45,137 nucleotides of DNA from Verrucomicrobia bacterium UBA1629 (GTDB lineage Bacteria; Verrucomicrobiota; Kiritimatiellia; RFP12; UBA1067). The position numbers and the translations under genes are program-made. Numbering within the stretch: the stretch's first letter is position 1; the number at the start of each line of letters is the position of its first letter. Below are positions 9,609 to 18,029 of this stretch, in pieces. The stretch is taken from the NCBI GenBank assembly GCA_002321305.1, contig DCMF01000081.1, forward strand, positions 1-45,137, given 5' to 3'. Below the pieces are notes generated by a model. That model was not told the origin of the DNA and did not search any database. It saw nothing but the letters and a program-made list of their open reading frames with translations.

Positions 9609-10952
9609 ATGGCGGACGACACACCTCGGTTCTCGGTCGGGCGCGTGACGCGCTTCTACATTCCGCTGCTGCTGCAGGGGTTCTCGCAGTCGCTGTCCTA
9701 TCCGCTCGTCGCCGGCATCGTCACGCACGGCGAACACGGCGTGAACGCGCTCACGGCCTTCAGCCAGGGGCAGATGATCATGTTCATGATCGGGGCGCTC
9801 GGCGGCGGCCTCGTGACGACGGGGCTCGTCTTCGCGAAGACGTACTTCGGCTACGTCTCCTTCAGGCGGCTCAACGCGCTCATGATGGCGGCGCTGCTCG
9901 CGCTCCAGTGCGTGCCGGCCCTGCCGGGGCTCGACCGCCTGGTCTTCGAGGGGTTCTTCCACCTGCCGCCGGCGCTGGCGGACGTCTCGCGGTGGACGCT
10001 CCTCTTCGGCGTCGTCATGAACGCGGGGTTCTTCGTGCGCAACGTGCCGATGGTCGTCCTCTTCAACAACCTCGAAAGCGGCAAGTCGAACAACGCGACG
10101 CTCGTGCGGATCTTCGTGACGCTGGGCTTCTCCGTCGTCTTTCCGCGCGTCGGGCTCGTGGGGCCGTACTGGGGGCTCTTCGCGCTGACGGTCGGCGTCT
10201 GGGTCGAGACGCTGCTCACGTGGCTCTACGCGCGGCCCTACGTGCGGCTGCTGCCGAACCGTCCGTCGGAAGACGTCGCGCGCCACGCCGAACTACTGCC
10301 GTCATCGTCCGCGCTGCTGGCGGAGCAGTTCCGCTTCACGCTGCCGCTCGCGCTCGGCGGCTTCCTGCTCGCGTGCTCGCCGCTCGTCGTCGCGGCGTTC
10401 GTCGCGCGCACGGCGCACGCGGCGGACATGCTGGCGATCCACTACGTCACGCTCGGCGTCGCGAATCCCGTCGCGTTCGCCGCGCTGAAGCTGCAGACGG
10501 TGTCCGTCAAGTTCACGCCGGAGTGGCCGGGCGACCGGCGGCTGCTCGCCTACGCCGTCGTCGCGGGGCTGTGCCTCGGCATCATCCCGCTCGCCTTCGC
10601 GACGCCGCTCGTCGGGAACTGGTATTTCGGCACGTTCCAGAACGTGCCCGCGCGCATCGTGCCGACGGCGCGGCTCGTCATCGGCCTCTACGCGCTCATC
10701 TCGGTCATCCACGCCGTCCGCGCGCGCGTCGAGGGCATCGCGGCGGCGCGGAAGCGTCCGGGGGCGGTGATGTGCGGGCAGATCGCCTACACGCTCTCGC
10801 TGCTCGCGACGCTCTCGCTGCTGCTGCCGCTCGGCGTTCCCGGCTGGGCGATGGCCGTCACGGCGATCTTCGTCGGCCCCGTCTGCGTGACGCTCGCCGT
10901 CTACGCCGCGCTTTCCCGCGTCGGGACGACCTTGACGAACGCCGGACGGTAG
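9609..10952 (+). CDS. MATE/MOP-superfamily-like membrane transporter
   Basis: This is a 447-aa membrane protein with about 12 hydrophobic segments. It starts MADDTPRFSVGRVTRFYIPLLLQGFSQ. The pattern of two similar six-helix halves (second half from about FRFTLPLALGGFLLACSPLV) resembles the MOP superfamily that includes MATE exporters, MurJ and ANKH-like proteins. I cannot assign a substrate. It follows the GH10-like gene by 11 nt. Its last 52 bp overlap the 3' end of gltB on the opposite strand. Confidence 0.6.
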   Translation: MADDTPRFSVGRVTRFYIPLLLQGFSQSLSYPLVAGIVTHGEHGVNALTAFSQGQMIMFMIGALGGGLVTTGLVFAKTYFGYVSFRRLNALMMAALLALQCVPALPGLDRLVFEGFFHLPPALADVSRWTLLFGVVMNAGFFVRNVPMVVLFNNLESGKSNNATLVRIFVTLGFSVVFPRVGLVGPYWGLFALTVGVWVETLLTWLYARPYVRLLPNRPSEDVARHAELLPSSSALLAEQFRFTLPLALGGFLLACSPLVVAAFVARTAHAADMLAIHYVTLGVANPVAFAALKLQTVSVKFTPEWPGDRRLLAYAVVAGLCLGIIPLAFATPLVGNWYFGTFQNVPARIVPTARLVIGLYALISVIHAVRARVEGIAAARKRPGAVMCGQIAYTLSLLATLSLLLPLGVPGWAMAVTAIFVGPVCVTLAVYAALSRVGTTLTNAGR

Positions 10953-13900
10953 GTGCGCCAGCTGTCGAGGATGCGCTGGGCGAGGGGCGAGCCCGTGCGC
11001 TGGACGTGCTCGTTCAGCAGGGCGAGCAGTTCCTTCTCGTCGTCCGACCCGGCCTCGACGGTCGTGAGGTCGATGGACGCGAGGTTGCAGCGCAGGTCGA
11101 AGTCGCCGGCTTCGTCGAGGACGTAGGCGACGCCGCCCGTCATGCCCGCGCCGAAGTTGACGCCGGTCTGGCCGAGGACGACGACCTTGCCGCCCGTCAT
11201 GTACTCGCAACCATGGTCGCCGACGCCTTCCGCGACGAGCGTCGCGCCGGAGTTGCGGATGCCGAAGCGCTCGCCGGCCTGTCCGTTCAGGAAGATCTTG
11301 CCCTCGGTCGCGCCGTAGGCGATGACGTTGCCCGCGATGACGTTCGCTTCGGGGATGAACTTATCCACGGATTTCACGGATTCACACGGATTTTCGCGCG
11401 CGCCCAATCCGTGGCAATCCGTGTCAATCCGTGGCTGAGACAGAGACTTGGGTGGCTGAATGGCGATGATGCCGCCGGAGAGGCCCTTGCCGACGAAGTC
11501 GTTGGCTTCGCCTTCGAGGCTGAAGGTGAGGCCGGGGGCGAGAAACGCGCCGAACGACTGCCCGGCGATGCCGGAGAAGGCGACGGTGATCGCGTCGTCG
11601 GCGAGGCCCTGCGCGCCGACGCGGTTCAGCAGGGCGTTCGAGAGTTCGGTGCCGACCGTGCGGTCGGTGTTCCGAATTGCCCGTGACAGGGCAATCGGGC
11701 GCGACGGCGCGCGCGCGGCAGAACCCGCCTGGGCAGAGGCGCGCGCGGCAGAACCCGGATCTTGGGCGGCGGTCGGCTTCGCGTCGAGCGCGTCGAACAC
11801 GGCGGGGATCAGCTCGTGGCGGTCATAGGAGTCGAAGACGTAGGGGTTGGCGCCGGGCGTGAAGCGCGGCGCGTCGCCGGTTTCGCGGTGGAAGAGCCGC
11901 GTGAAGTCGAAGCCGCCGGGAACCTGTGCGAGCAGGTCGGTTCGGCCGACAGCCTCGTCGAGCGACTTGAGGCCGAGCGCGGCGAGGTGTTCGCGCGTCT
12001 CCTCGGCGAGGAAGCGCAGGAAATTCACGATGTGCGCCGGCTGGCCCGCGAAGTGCGCGCGCTTCTCGGCGCACTGCGTCGCGATGCCGACGGGGCAGGT
12101 GTCGCAGTGGCAGCGGCGGTCCTGCACGCAGCCGAGCGCGACGAGGAGCGTCGTGCCGAAGCCGAACTCCTCCGCGCCGAGCAGGGCGGCGATCACGATG
12201 TCGCGGCCCGTCTTGAGCTGTCCGTCGACCTGCACCTTGACGCGGCCGCGCAGGCCGTTCTTGACGAGCGTCTGCTGGGCTTCGGCGAGGCCAAGCTCCC
12301 ACGGAAGCCCCGCGTGCTTCATCGAGGTGAGCGGCGCGGCACCCGTGCCGCCGTCGAAGCCGGAGATGAGGACGACGTCCGCATGGGCCTTCGCGACGCC
12401 GGCGGCGATCGTGCCGACGCCGGCCTCCGAGACGAGCTTCACCGAGATGCGCGCCTTCGGGTTCGCGCAGCGCAGGTCGTAGATGAGCTGGGCGAGGTCC
12501 TCGATGGAGTAGATGTCATGGTGCGGCGGCGGGGAGATGAGCGTCGTGCCCGGCTGGGCGTGGCGGAGCTTCGCGACGAAGGCGTTCACCTTGTGCGCGG
12601 GAAGCTGGCCGCCCTCGCCGGGCTTTGCGCCCTGCGCGAGCTTGATCTGCAGGTCCTTCGCGTGGCGGAGGTAGTCGAGCGTCACGCCGAAGCGTCCCGA
12701 CGCGACCTGCTTGATGCCGCAGTCGGCGTCCGTGTCGAAGCGCTCGGCGTTGAGGCCGCCCTCGCCGGAGTTGGACATCGAGCCGATGGAGTTGAACGCG
12801 CGGGCGATGGCCTCGTGGGCCTCCGGCGAAAGCGAGCCGAGCGACATCGCGCCGCCGACGAAGTGGCGCATGATCGACTCGACGGGCGCGACCTCGGAAA
12901 GCGGGATGGGGGTGACGGTGGAATTGAACTGGAACAGGCCGCGCAGGGTGCAGCTCCTCTTCTCGGCGGCGTCGATGGCCGATGCGTATTCCCTGAACTT
13001 CGCGGCGTCGTTCTCGCGCACGGCCTGGCGGAACGCGGCGAGCGTCTGGGGCGTCCAGGTGTGGTCTTCGGTGCCCTTGCGGTAGCGGTACTGGCCTCCC
13101 TGCGGGAGAAGGGACGCGGCCGACGGCGCGGCCGCCGCAAGACCCTCGGTTTCCTTGGATGCGACAAGCCCCTCGATTTCGGCGAAGCCGTGGCCGCCGA
13201 CGCGCGAGGGCGTGCCGGGGAAGTAGCGGTCGACGACTTCGGACGCGAGGCCGACGGCCTCGAAGATCTGGGCCGAGCGGTAGCTGCGCAGCGTCGAGAT
13301 GCCCATCTTCGACATGATCTTCAGGAGCCCCTTGTCCACGGCCTTGACGTAGTTCGCGGCGGCGCGGACGGGATCGGCGGGGAAGAGCGACGAGACGGTC
13401 TCCAGCGCAAGGTAGGGGTTGATCGCCGTCGCGCCGTAGCCGAGAAGGACGGCGAAATGGTGGACTTCGCGCACCTCGCCGGACTGCACGATGAGGCCGA
13501 TGGAGCTCCTGAGCCCGGCCTCGACGAGCGCGCGGTTGACGGCGGCCAGGGCGAGAAGGACGGGAAGAGGGCGTCTTGCGGCGGCCGTGCCGTCGGCCGA
13601 CTCCCTGCGGTCGGAGAGAACGACGATCTTCGCGCCGGAGCCGACGACTTCGACGGCGCGCTTCGCGAGGTCGCCGAGCGCGACCTCGAGCGAGCCGGAG
13701 AAGAAGGTCGAGAGCGTCGCCTCGGGATAGCCCCGGTCGCCGACCTTCGAGAGCCGCGCAAGCTCGTCGTCCGTCAGCACGGGACGGCGCAGCTTGATGA
13801 GGCGCGCGTGTTCGGGCGTCTCGTCGAGGATGTTGCCGCGATTGCCGATGAACGTCATGAGCGACATGACGAGTTCCTCGCGGATCGGGTCGATCGGCGG

Positions 13901-15457
13901 GTTCGTGACCTGCGCGAAGAGCTGGTGGAAGAAGTCGAAGAGCGAGCGGCGCTCATGCGAGCGGCAGGCGAGCGCGGCGTCGTTGCCCATCGAGCCGACG
14001 GGCTCCTTGCCGTCGCGCGCCATCGGCTCCAGGATGAGCTCCAGGTCCTCGTCCGTATAGCCGAAGAGCCGCTGGCGCGCCGCGAGGTCGCCGGAGACCT
14101 TCGACGGCACGATCTCGGTGAAGAGTCCCTGGATGGCGATGCGGTTCTCCTCGACCCAGCGGCGGTAGGGGCGGCGGCGGGCGTAGCGCGTCTTGATCTC
14201 GGCGTCCTCCAGCAGCCGGTGGTTGGGGAGGTCGAGGTAGATCATCGCGCCGGGCTTGACGCGGCCGTGGCGCACGACGGCGGCGGGGTCGATGTCGAGG
14301 ACGCCGGTCTCGGAGGCGAGGACGAAGAGGTTGTCCCTCGTGAGCGTCCAGCGCGCGGGGCGGAGGCCGTTGCGGTCAAGCGCGGCGCCGGCGGTGGTGC
14401 CGTCCGTGAAGGCGACGGCGGCCGGGCCGTCCCACGGCTCCATCAGCGCCGAGTGGTATTCGTAGAAGCCGCGCACGTCGTGGCCCATGTAGTATTTCGA
14501 GCCCCACGCCTGCGGCATCAGCATGAGCATCGCGTGCGCCGGGTCGCGTCCCGCCGCGACGAGCAGCTCGAACATGTTGTCGAGCGACGCCGAATCGGAC
14601 TGGCCGTCCCGGACGAGCGGCAGGATCTTCTTCAGGTCGTCGCCGAAGAGCGGCGAGGCGAGATCCTTCTCGCGGGCCTTGAGGGCGTTGAGGTTGCCCT
14701 TCAGGGTGTTGATCTCGCCGTTGTGCGCGAGCATGCGGAAGGGGTGCGCGAGCTCCCAGGTCGGGAAGGTGTTCGTCGAGTAGCGCTGGTGGACGAGCGC
14801 GAGGGCCGAGACGAACGCGGGGTCGGCGAGGTCGGGATAGAACTTCTCGACCTGCGGCGCGAGGAGAAGGCCCTTGTAGACGACGGTGCGCGTCGAGAAC
14901 GAGCAGATGTAGCCGCTCTTCAGCCGCTGCTCGATCTCGCGGCGGATGACGTAGAGTTTCCGTTCGCGCGCGCCGCCGTCCGTCGCGCCCGCCTTCTGGC
15001 TGGCCGCCGTGCCCTGTCCGTTGTCCGCGAACGAGACGAACAGCTGGCGGATCTTCGGCAGCGCGCGGCGCGCGACCGGGCCGACGGCCTCGGGCACGAC
15101 CGGCACGTCGCGCCACGCGAGCACGGCGGCCCCGTTGCTCCGCACGGCGTTCTCGAAAAGCGCTTCCTCGCCGACGGCGCCGAAGACCATCGCGAGGCCG
15201 TATTCGCCCTTGGGCGGCAGGTTCGGGACACGCTGTCGGAAGAAGGCGTCGGGAATCTGGACGAGCAGCCCCGCGCCGTCGCCGGTCTCGGGGTCGTTCC
15301 CGGTCGCCCCCCGGTGCATGAGGCGCTTCAGCACGGTGAGGCCGTGCGTCACGATGTCGTGCGAGGCGACGTTGTCCAGGCTCGCGACAAGCCCCACGCC
15401 GCAGGCGTCGTGTTCGAAGTGGCGGTCATACATTCCGTGCTGAGGATCGTTCTGCAT
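10901..15457 (-). CDS. gltB: Glutamate synthase large (alpha) subunit GltB
   Basis: This enzyme makes glutamate from glutamine and 2-oxoglutarate. The 1518-aa protein has an N-terminal glutaminase domain in which Cys19 (HDACGVGLVAS) becomes the nucleophile after removal of the first 18 residues. The central and FMN domains follow (GEGGQLPAHKVN, ISPPPHHDIYSIEDL, GFDGGTGAAPL). The Fe-S cysteines are in GCVQDRRCHCDTCPVG, and a C-terminal beta-helix contains YGATEGKIFLNG and GMTGGVAYVLD. The ATG at 15457 is preceded by AAGGATG at good spacing; longer readings would run into the promoter. Two in-frame repeat insertions (11365-11434 and 11709-11756) lie in the C-terminal third. It is the only complete - strand gene here, and no gltD is present. 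Confidence 0.96.
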   Translation of the reverse strand: MQNDPQHGMYDRHFEHDACGVGLVASLDNVASHDIVTHGLTVLKRLMHRGATGNDPETGDGAGLLVQIPDAFFRQRVPNLPPKGEYGLAMVFGAVGEEALFENAVRSNGAAVLAWRDVPVVPEAVGPVARRALPKIRQLFVSFADNGQGTAASQKAGATDGGARERKLYVIRREIEQRLKSGYICSFSTRTVVYKGLLLAPQVEKFYPDLADPAFVSALALVHQRYSTNTFPTWELAHPFRMLAHNGEINTLKGNLNALKAREKDLASPLFGDDLKKILPLVRDGQSDSASLDNMFELLVAAGRDPAHAMLMLMPQAWGSKYYMGHDVRGFYEYHSALMEPWDGPAAVAFTDGTTAGAALDRNGLRPARWTLTRDNLFVLASETGVLDIDPAAVVRHGRVKPGAMIYLDLPNHRLLEDAEIKTRYARRRPYRRWVEENRIAIQGLFTEIVPSKVSGDLAARQRLFGYTDEDLELILEPMARDGKEPVGSMGNDAALACRSHERRSLFDFFHQLFAQVTNPPIDPIREELVMSLMTFIGNRGNILDETPEHARLIKLRRPVLTDDELARLSKVGDRGYPEATLSTFFSGSLEVALGDLAKRAVEVVGSGAKIVVLSDRRESADGTAAARRPLPVLLALAAVNRALVEAGLRSSIGLIVQSGEVREVHHFAVLLGYGATAINPYLALETVSSLFPADPVRAAANYVKAVDKGLLKIMSKMGISTLRSYRSAQIFEAVGLASEVVDRYFPGTPSRVGGHGFAEIEGLVASKETEGLAAAAPSAASLLPQGGQYRYRKGTEDHTWTPQTLAAFRQAVRENDAAKFREYASAIDAAEKRSCTLRGLFQFNSTVTPIPLSEVAPVESIMRHFVGGAMSLGSLSPEAHEAIARAFNSIGSMSNSGEGGLNAERFDTDADCGIKQVASGRFGVTLDYLRHAKDLQIKLAQGAKPGEGGQLPAHKVNAFVAKLRHAQPGTTLISPPPHHDIYSIEDLAQLIYDLRCANPKARISVKLVSEAGVGTIAAGVAKAHADVVLISGFDGGTGAAPLTSMKHAGLPWELGLAEAQQTLVKNGLRGRVKVQVDGQLKTGRDIVIAALLGAEEFGFGTTLLVALGCVQDRRCHCDTCPVGIATQCAEKRAHFAGQPAHIVNFLRFLAEETREHLAALGLKSLDEAVGRTDLLAQVPGGFDFTRLFHRETGDAPRFTPGANPYVFDSYDRHELIPAVFDALDAKPTAAQDPGSAARASAQAGSAARAPSRPIALSRAIRNTDRTVGTELSNALLNRVGAQGLADDAITVAFSGIAGQSFGAFLAPGLTFSLEGEANDFVGKGLSGGIIAIQPPKSLSQPRIDTDCHGLGARENPCESVKSVDKFIPEANVIAGNVIAYGATEGKIFLNGQAGERFGIRNSGATLVAEGVGDHGCEYMTGGKVVVLGQTGVNFGAGMTGGVAYVLDEAGDFDLRCNLASIDLTTVEAGSDDEKELLALLNEHVQRTGSPLAQRILDSWRTYRPAFVKVVPTRESAA
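11365..11434. repeat. Hairpin-forming ATCCGTG repeat inserted in frame in gltB
   Basis: The left arm (11365-11392) contains three copies of CACGGAT and the right arm (11406-11434) three copies of AATCCGTG, separated by a 13-nt GC-rich loop. The arms are near-perfect inverted complements, differing only in the 1-2 nt between units. Read on the gltB strand it encodes roughly QPRIDTDCHGLG and CESVKSVD, between PPKS and FIPEANVIAGNV. Other GltB proteins, from memory, have only a few residues at this point of the beta-helix domain. There is no frameshift. Confidence 0.85.
11709..11756. repeat. Pair of 18-bp direct repeats inside gltB
   Basis: GCGCGCGCGGCAGAACCC occurs at 11709-11726 and again at 11739-11756, a 30-bp period. 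It encodes an Ala/Ser/Gly-rich stretch (GSAARA twice) just upstream of the conserved IRNTDRTVGTEL segment, in the linker between the FMN domain and the C-terminal beta-helix. A short palindrome, ATTGCCC with GGGCAAT, lies beside it near 11680-11697. Confidence 0.7.
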
Positions 15458-15493
15458 AGTTTTCATCCTTATTCTCGCTTTCTCGGAAAGCAT

Positions 15494-15509
15494 TGCAAAT
15501 TTCGTGCCA
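15494..15509 (-). promoter_or_regulatory. Sigma-54 (-24/-12) promoter of gltB
   Basis: Read on the - strand, TGGCACGAAATTTGCA matches the sigma-54 consensus TGGCAC-N5-TTGCA at every fixed position, with 10 nt between the invariant GG and GC. Transcription would start about 12 nt downstream, near 15483, leaving a leader of about 26 nt that carries the AAGGATG ribosome binding site of gltB. The sigma-54 gene itself is in this window (37071-38282). No NtrC-type enhancer site was recognised upstream. Confidence 0.85.
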
Positions 15510-15565
15510 GCCCAGATGCGCGCGGCAGAGCGGCGGTTGCCTTACACATCCTGTAATGTCGGGGG

Positions 15566-15593
15566 AGGCTGGTTTACAAAGCGGCCTTTTTTT
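15566..15593 (+). terminator. Possible Rho-independent terminator upstream of prs
   Basis: AGGCTG (15566-15571) can pair with CGGCCT (15582-15587), including one G-T pair, with a 10-nt loop; a run of seven T follows (15587-15593). It would act on + strand transcription, although the only + strand sequence immediately upstream is antisense to gltB. The stem is short, so it is uncertain. The rest of the 15458-15677 gap holds the two divergent promoters. Confidence 0.4.
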
Positions 15594-15633
15594 AGGGGGC
15601 TGCGTGACGTCTTTGCGGCGAGGCCCGCAAATT

Positions 15634-15642
15634 TGGTATAAT
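15634..15642 (+). promoter_or_regulatory. Extended -10 promoter of prs
   Basis: TGGTATAAT gives an extended TG and a perfect TATAAT (15637-15642). TTGCGG at 15613-15618 is a possible weak -35 box at 18-bp spacing. The predicted start is near 15649, about 29 nt before the prs ATG, with AAGGAA as ribosome binding site. Confidence 0.75.
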
Positions 15643-15677
15643 ACGCGCTCCATCGAACAAAAAGGAATGTCCTAATC

Positions 15678-16646
15678 ATGACGGAAACGAAGGATGACTT
15701 CATGGTGTTTTCGGGAACGGCGAACCTGCCGCTCGCGGAGAAGATCGCCGAGTATCTCGGCCGGCCCCTCAACAAGATCGACATTCCGCACTTCCCGGAC
15801 GGCGAGACCTTCTGCCAGGTGCTCGACGGCGTGCGCGGGCGCGACGTCTTCGTCATCCAGTCCGGCTCGCCGTCGCCGAACGAGGCGTACATGGAGCTGT
15901 TCATCATCATCGACGCGCTCCGGCGCGGCAGCGCGAAGCGCATCACGGCGATCCTGCCGTACTACGGCTACGCGCGCCAGGACCGCAAGGACCAGCCGCG
16001 CGTGCCGATCACGGCGCGGCTCATCGCGAACCTGCTGGAGGCCGCCGGCGCCGACCGCGTCATGACGCTCGACCTGCACGCGAACCAGATCCAGGGCTTC
16101 TTCGACATCCCGCTCGACCACCTGCGCGCCGAGCCGATCATCCTCAAGTACATCCGCGACCAGCACTGGGCGAACCCGATCGTCGTCGCGCCCGACACGG
16201 GCGGGGCGAAGACGGCCTACGGCTACAGCCGCAAGCTGGGGACGGGCCTCGCGATCGTCGCGAAGCAGCGCACGGGCGGCGACACGGTGGACGCGTTCTC
16301 GGTCGTCGGCGACGTGAAGGATCACGACGTCATCATGATCGACGACATGACCGCGACGGGCGGCACGCTCTCGGCGGCGGCGAAGATGTGCCGCGAGAAG
16401 GGCGCGAAGACCGTCCACGCCTTCGTCTCGCACTTCCCGCTCACCGACAAGGGCGTGGAGCGCCTGATGAAGGAGGTGCAGCTCGACGAGCTCGTCGTGA
16501 CGGACTCGATTCAGCTGCGCAGCGACTTCGACGTCTCGAAGCTGCCGTTCAAGCTGACGCAGCTCTCCGTCGCGCCGCTCATCGGCGAGGCCATCCGGCG
16601 GACGCACAACAACGAGTCGATCAACGACCTCTTCAACCACGAGTGA
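15678..16646 (+). CDS. prs: Ribose-phosphate pyrophosphokinase Prs
   Basis: Prs makes PRPP from ribose 5-phosphate and ATP for nucleotide, His and Trp synthesis. The 322 aa contain FSGTANLPLAEKIAEYLG, PDGETFCQV, YYGYARQDRK, the flexible-loop residues near KQRTGGDTV and the PRPP-binding loop VIMIDDMTATGGT. The metal-binding His is in MTLDLHANQIQGFF. Length is standard for class I enzymes. It heads a run of closely spaced genes (prs, tmk, holB, TIM barrel protein, debranching enzyme). Confidence 0.97.
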   Translation: MTETKDDFMVFSGTANLPLAEKIAEYLGRPLNKIDIPHFPDGETFCQVLDGVRGRDVFVIQSGSPSPNEAYMELFIIIDALRRGSAKRITAILPYYGYARQDRKDQPRVPITARLIANLLEAAGADRVMTLDLHANQIQGFFDIPLDHLRAEPIILKYIRDQHWANPIVVAPDTGGAKTAYGYSRKLGTGLAIVAKQRTGGDTVDAFSVVGDVKDHDVIMIDDMTATGGTLSAAAKMCREKGAKTVHAFVSHFPLTDKGVERLMKEVQLDELVVTDSIQLRSDFDVSKLPFKLTQLSVAPLIGEAIRRTHNNESINDLFNHE

Positions 16647-16647
16647 C

Positions 16648-17283
16648 GTGGCGCGCGGCAGGTTCATCACGTTCGAGGGCGGCGAGGGGTGCGGCAAGTC
16701 CACCCAGGTCTGCCGCCTGAAGGAGGCCCTGGAGGCCGTCGGCGTCGAAGTCGTCCTCACGCGCGAGCCGGGCGGCACGACGCTCGCGGAGGAGATCCGC
16801 CGCCTCATCAAGGATCAGCCGGTCGATCCGCCGTGCGACCGCAGCGAGCTGCTGCTCTTCCTCGCGGCGCGCGCTCAGCTCGTCCGAAACGTGATACGTC
16901 CCGCCCTCGCGGCGGGCAAGTGGGTCGTCTCCGACCGCTTCAGCGACTCGACGATCGCCTATCAGGGCTATGGACGCGGCCTTTCGCTCGCGTTCATCGC
17001 CTCCGCCAACGACTTCGCCTGCGAAGGGCTGCGGCCCGACCTCACGCTGCTCCTGGACGCCCGGCCGGAGACGGCGGCGGCGCGCCTGCGCGGGCGCGAG
17101 GCGGCGACGCACACGGCGGCCGACCGCATCGAGCGCGCGGGCGACGAATTCCACGCGCGGCTGCGGAAGGGCTTTGCTGAACTCGCGAAGGCCGAGCCCG
17201 GCCGCGTCCTCACGATTGACGCGAACGGCACGCCCGACGAGGTCTGGGAGAAGGTATGGATGTCGCTGAAGCGTTTTCGCTGA
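16648..17283 (+). CDS. tmk: Thymidylate kinase Tmk
   Basis: Tmk phosphorylates dTMP to dTDP. The 211-aa protein has the P-loop FEGGEGCGKSTQ at the N-terminus, the DR motif in VVSDRFSDSTIAYQGYGRGL and the TREPGGT loop. The start is GTG, one nucleotide after the prs stop. The gene overlaps holB by 28 bp; tmk-holB is a frequent bacterial pairing, which supports both calls. Confidence 0.96.
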   Translation: MARGRFITFEGGEGCGKSTQVCRLKEALEAVGVEVVLTREPGGTTLAEEIRRLIKDQPVDPPCDRSELLLFLAARAQLVRNVIRPALAAGKWVVSDRFSDSTIAYQGYGRGLSLAFIASANDFACEGLRPDLTLLLDARPETAAARLRGREAATHTAADRIERAGDEFHARLRKGFAELAKAEPGRVLTIDANGTPDEVWEKVWMSLKRFR

Positions 17284-18029
17284 TCGCGCGGGCGATCGAC
17301 ACGGGCCACGCCGCGCACGGCTACCTGATCGTCGGCGACGTGCGCGGCAACGGCGCGGATCTCGTCCGCCGCATCCTGCTCAAGCTCTTCCCGGACGAGA
17401 CGGCGCAGGTCGAGAGCGGCGCGCACCCCGACATCGTGACGCTCGCGCCCGAAGGCAAGGCCCGCATCATTTCCGTGGACGCGATGCGCGAGCGGATCGT
17501 CGAGCCGATGTCCACGACCGCCTTTTCGGGCGGCTGGAAGGTCGGCGTCATCCTCGGCGCGGACCGGCTGCGGGTCGAGTCCGCGAACGCCTTCCTGAAG
17601 TCGCTGGAGGAGCCGACGCCGCAGACGATGTACCTGCTGCTGACCGACCAGCCGGACGGCATCCTGCCGACCATCGTCTCGCGTTCCCAGCGCATCGACC
17701 TGCCGCTCCCGGCGGGGATCCTCGCGGGCGACGGCTACGGGCAGGTCGCGGACGCCTTTGCCGCGAAGGACGCCGCCGCGCTCGCCGCGAAGCTGAAGGA
17801 GCTGAAGGACGAGGCCGACGACGCGGACGTGCCGCTCGTGCGCAAGGCGTTCTACCGGACGCTCATGAGCTTCGCGCGGCAGATGATGGTCGGGGACAGG
17901 CTGCCGCGCCACCTCGCGTTCCGCAACGTCGAGGCGATCGAGGACGCCTACCGCCAGAGCGACCGCGCCAACATGGGCGACGACATGGTGATCTCGTTCC
18001 TTATGGACCGCATCAGCTTCCCGACATGA
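17256..18029 (+). CDS. holB: DNA polymerase III delta' subunit (HolB-like)
   Basis: This is a component of the sliding-clamp loader. The 257-aa protein has the AAA+ fold of delta', with HPDIVTLAPEG, ISVDAMRERIVEPMSTTAF, AFLKSLEEPTP and LPTIVSRSQRIDLPLP. The P-loop position (GDVRGNGADL) is not functional, as is common in delta'. The usual four-cysteine zinc module before HPD is missing, and the C-terminal collar is short compared with the 330 or so residues of the E. coli protein. Its position directly after tmk supports the call. Confidence 0.88.
   Translation: MDVAEAFSLIARAIDTGHAAHGYLIVGDVRGNGADLVRRILLKLFPDETAQVESGAHPDIVTLAPEGKARIISVDAMRERIVEPMSTTAFSGGWKVGVILGADRLRVESANAFLKSLEEPTPQTMYLLLTDQPDGILPTIVSRSQRIDLPLPAGILAGDGYGQVADAFAAKDAAALAAKLKELKDEADDADVPLVRKAFYRTLMSFARQMMVGDRLPRHLAFRNVEAIEDAYRQSDRANMGDDMVISFLMDRISFPT

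Noticed and set aside
11361..11369. A DnaA box (TTATCCACG) and possible replication origin in gltB
   Set aside because: A single imperfect match that is part of the ATCCGTG repeat; no cluster of boxes, no dnaA or AT-rich region.
15458..15493. A gltB start upstream at 15493 or 15466
   Set aside because: 15493 is inside or upstream of the expected transcription start of the sigma-54 promoter, and the ATG at 15466 overlaps the ribosome binding site; 15457 has correct spacing.
11762..15556. A 1264-codon + strand frame opposite gltB
   Set aside because: Composition (Arg/Gly/Glu/Asp/Val) is that of a shadow frame; gltB on the other strand has every catalytic motif.
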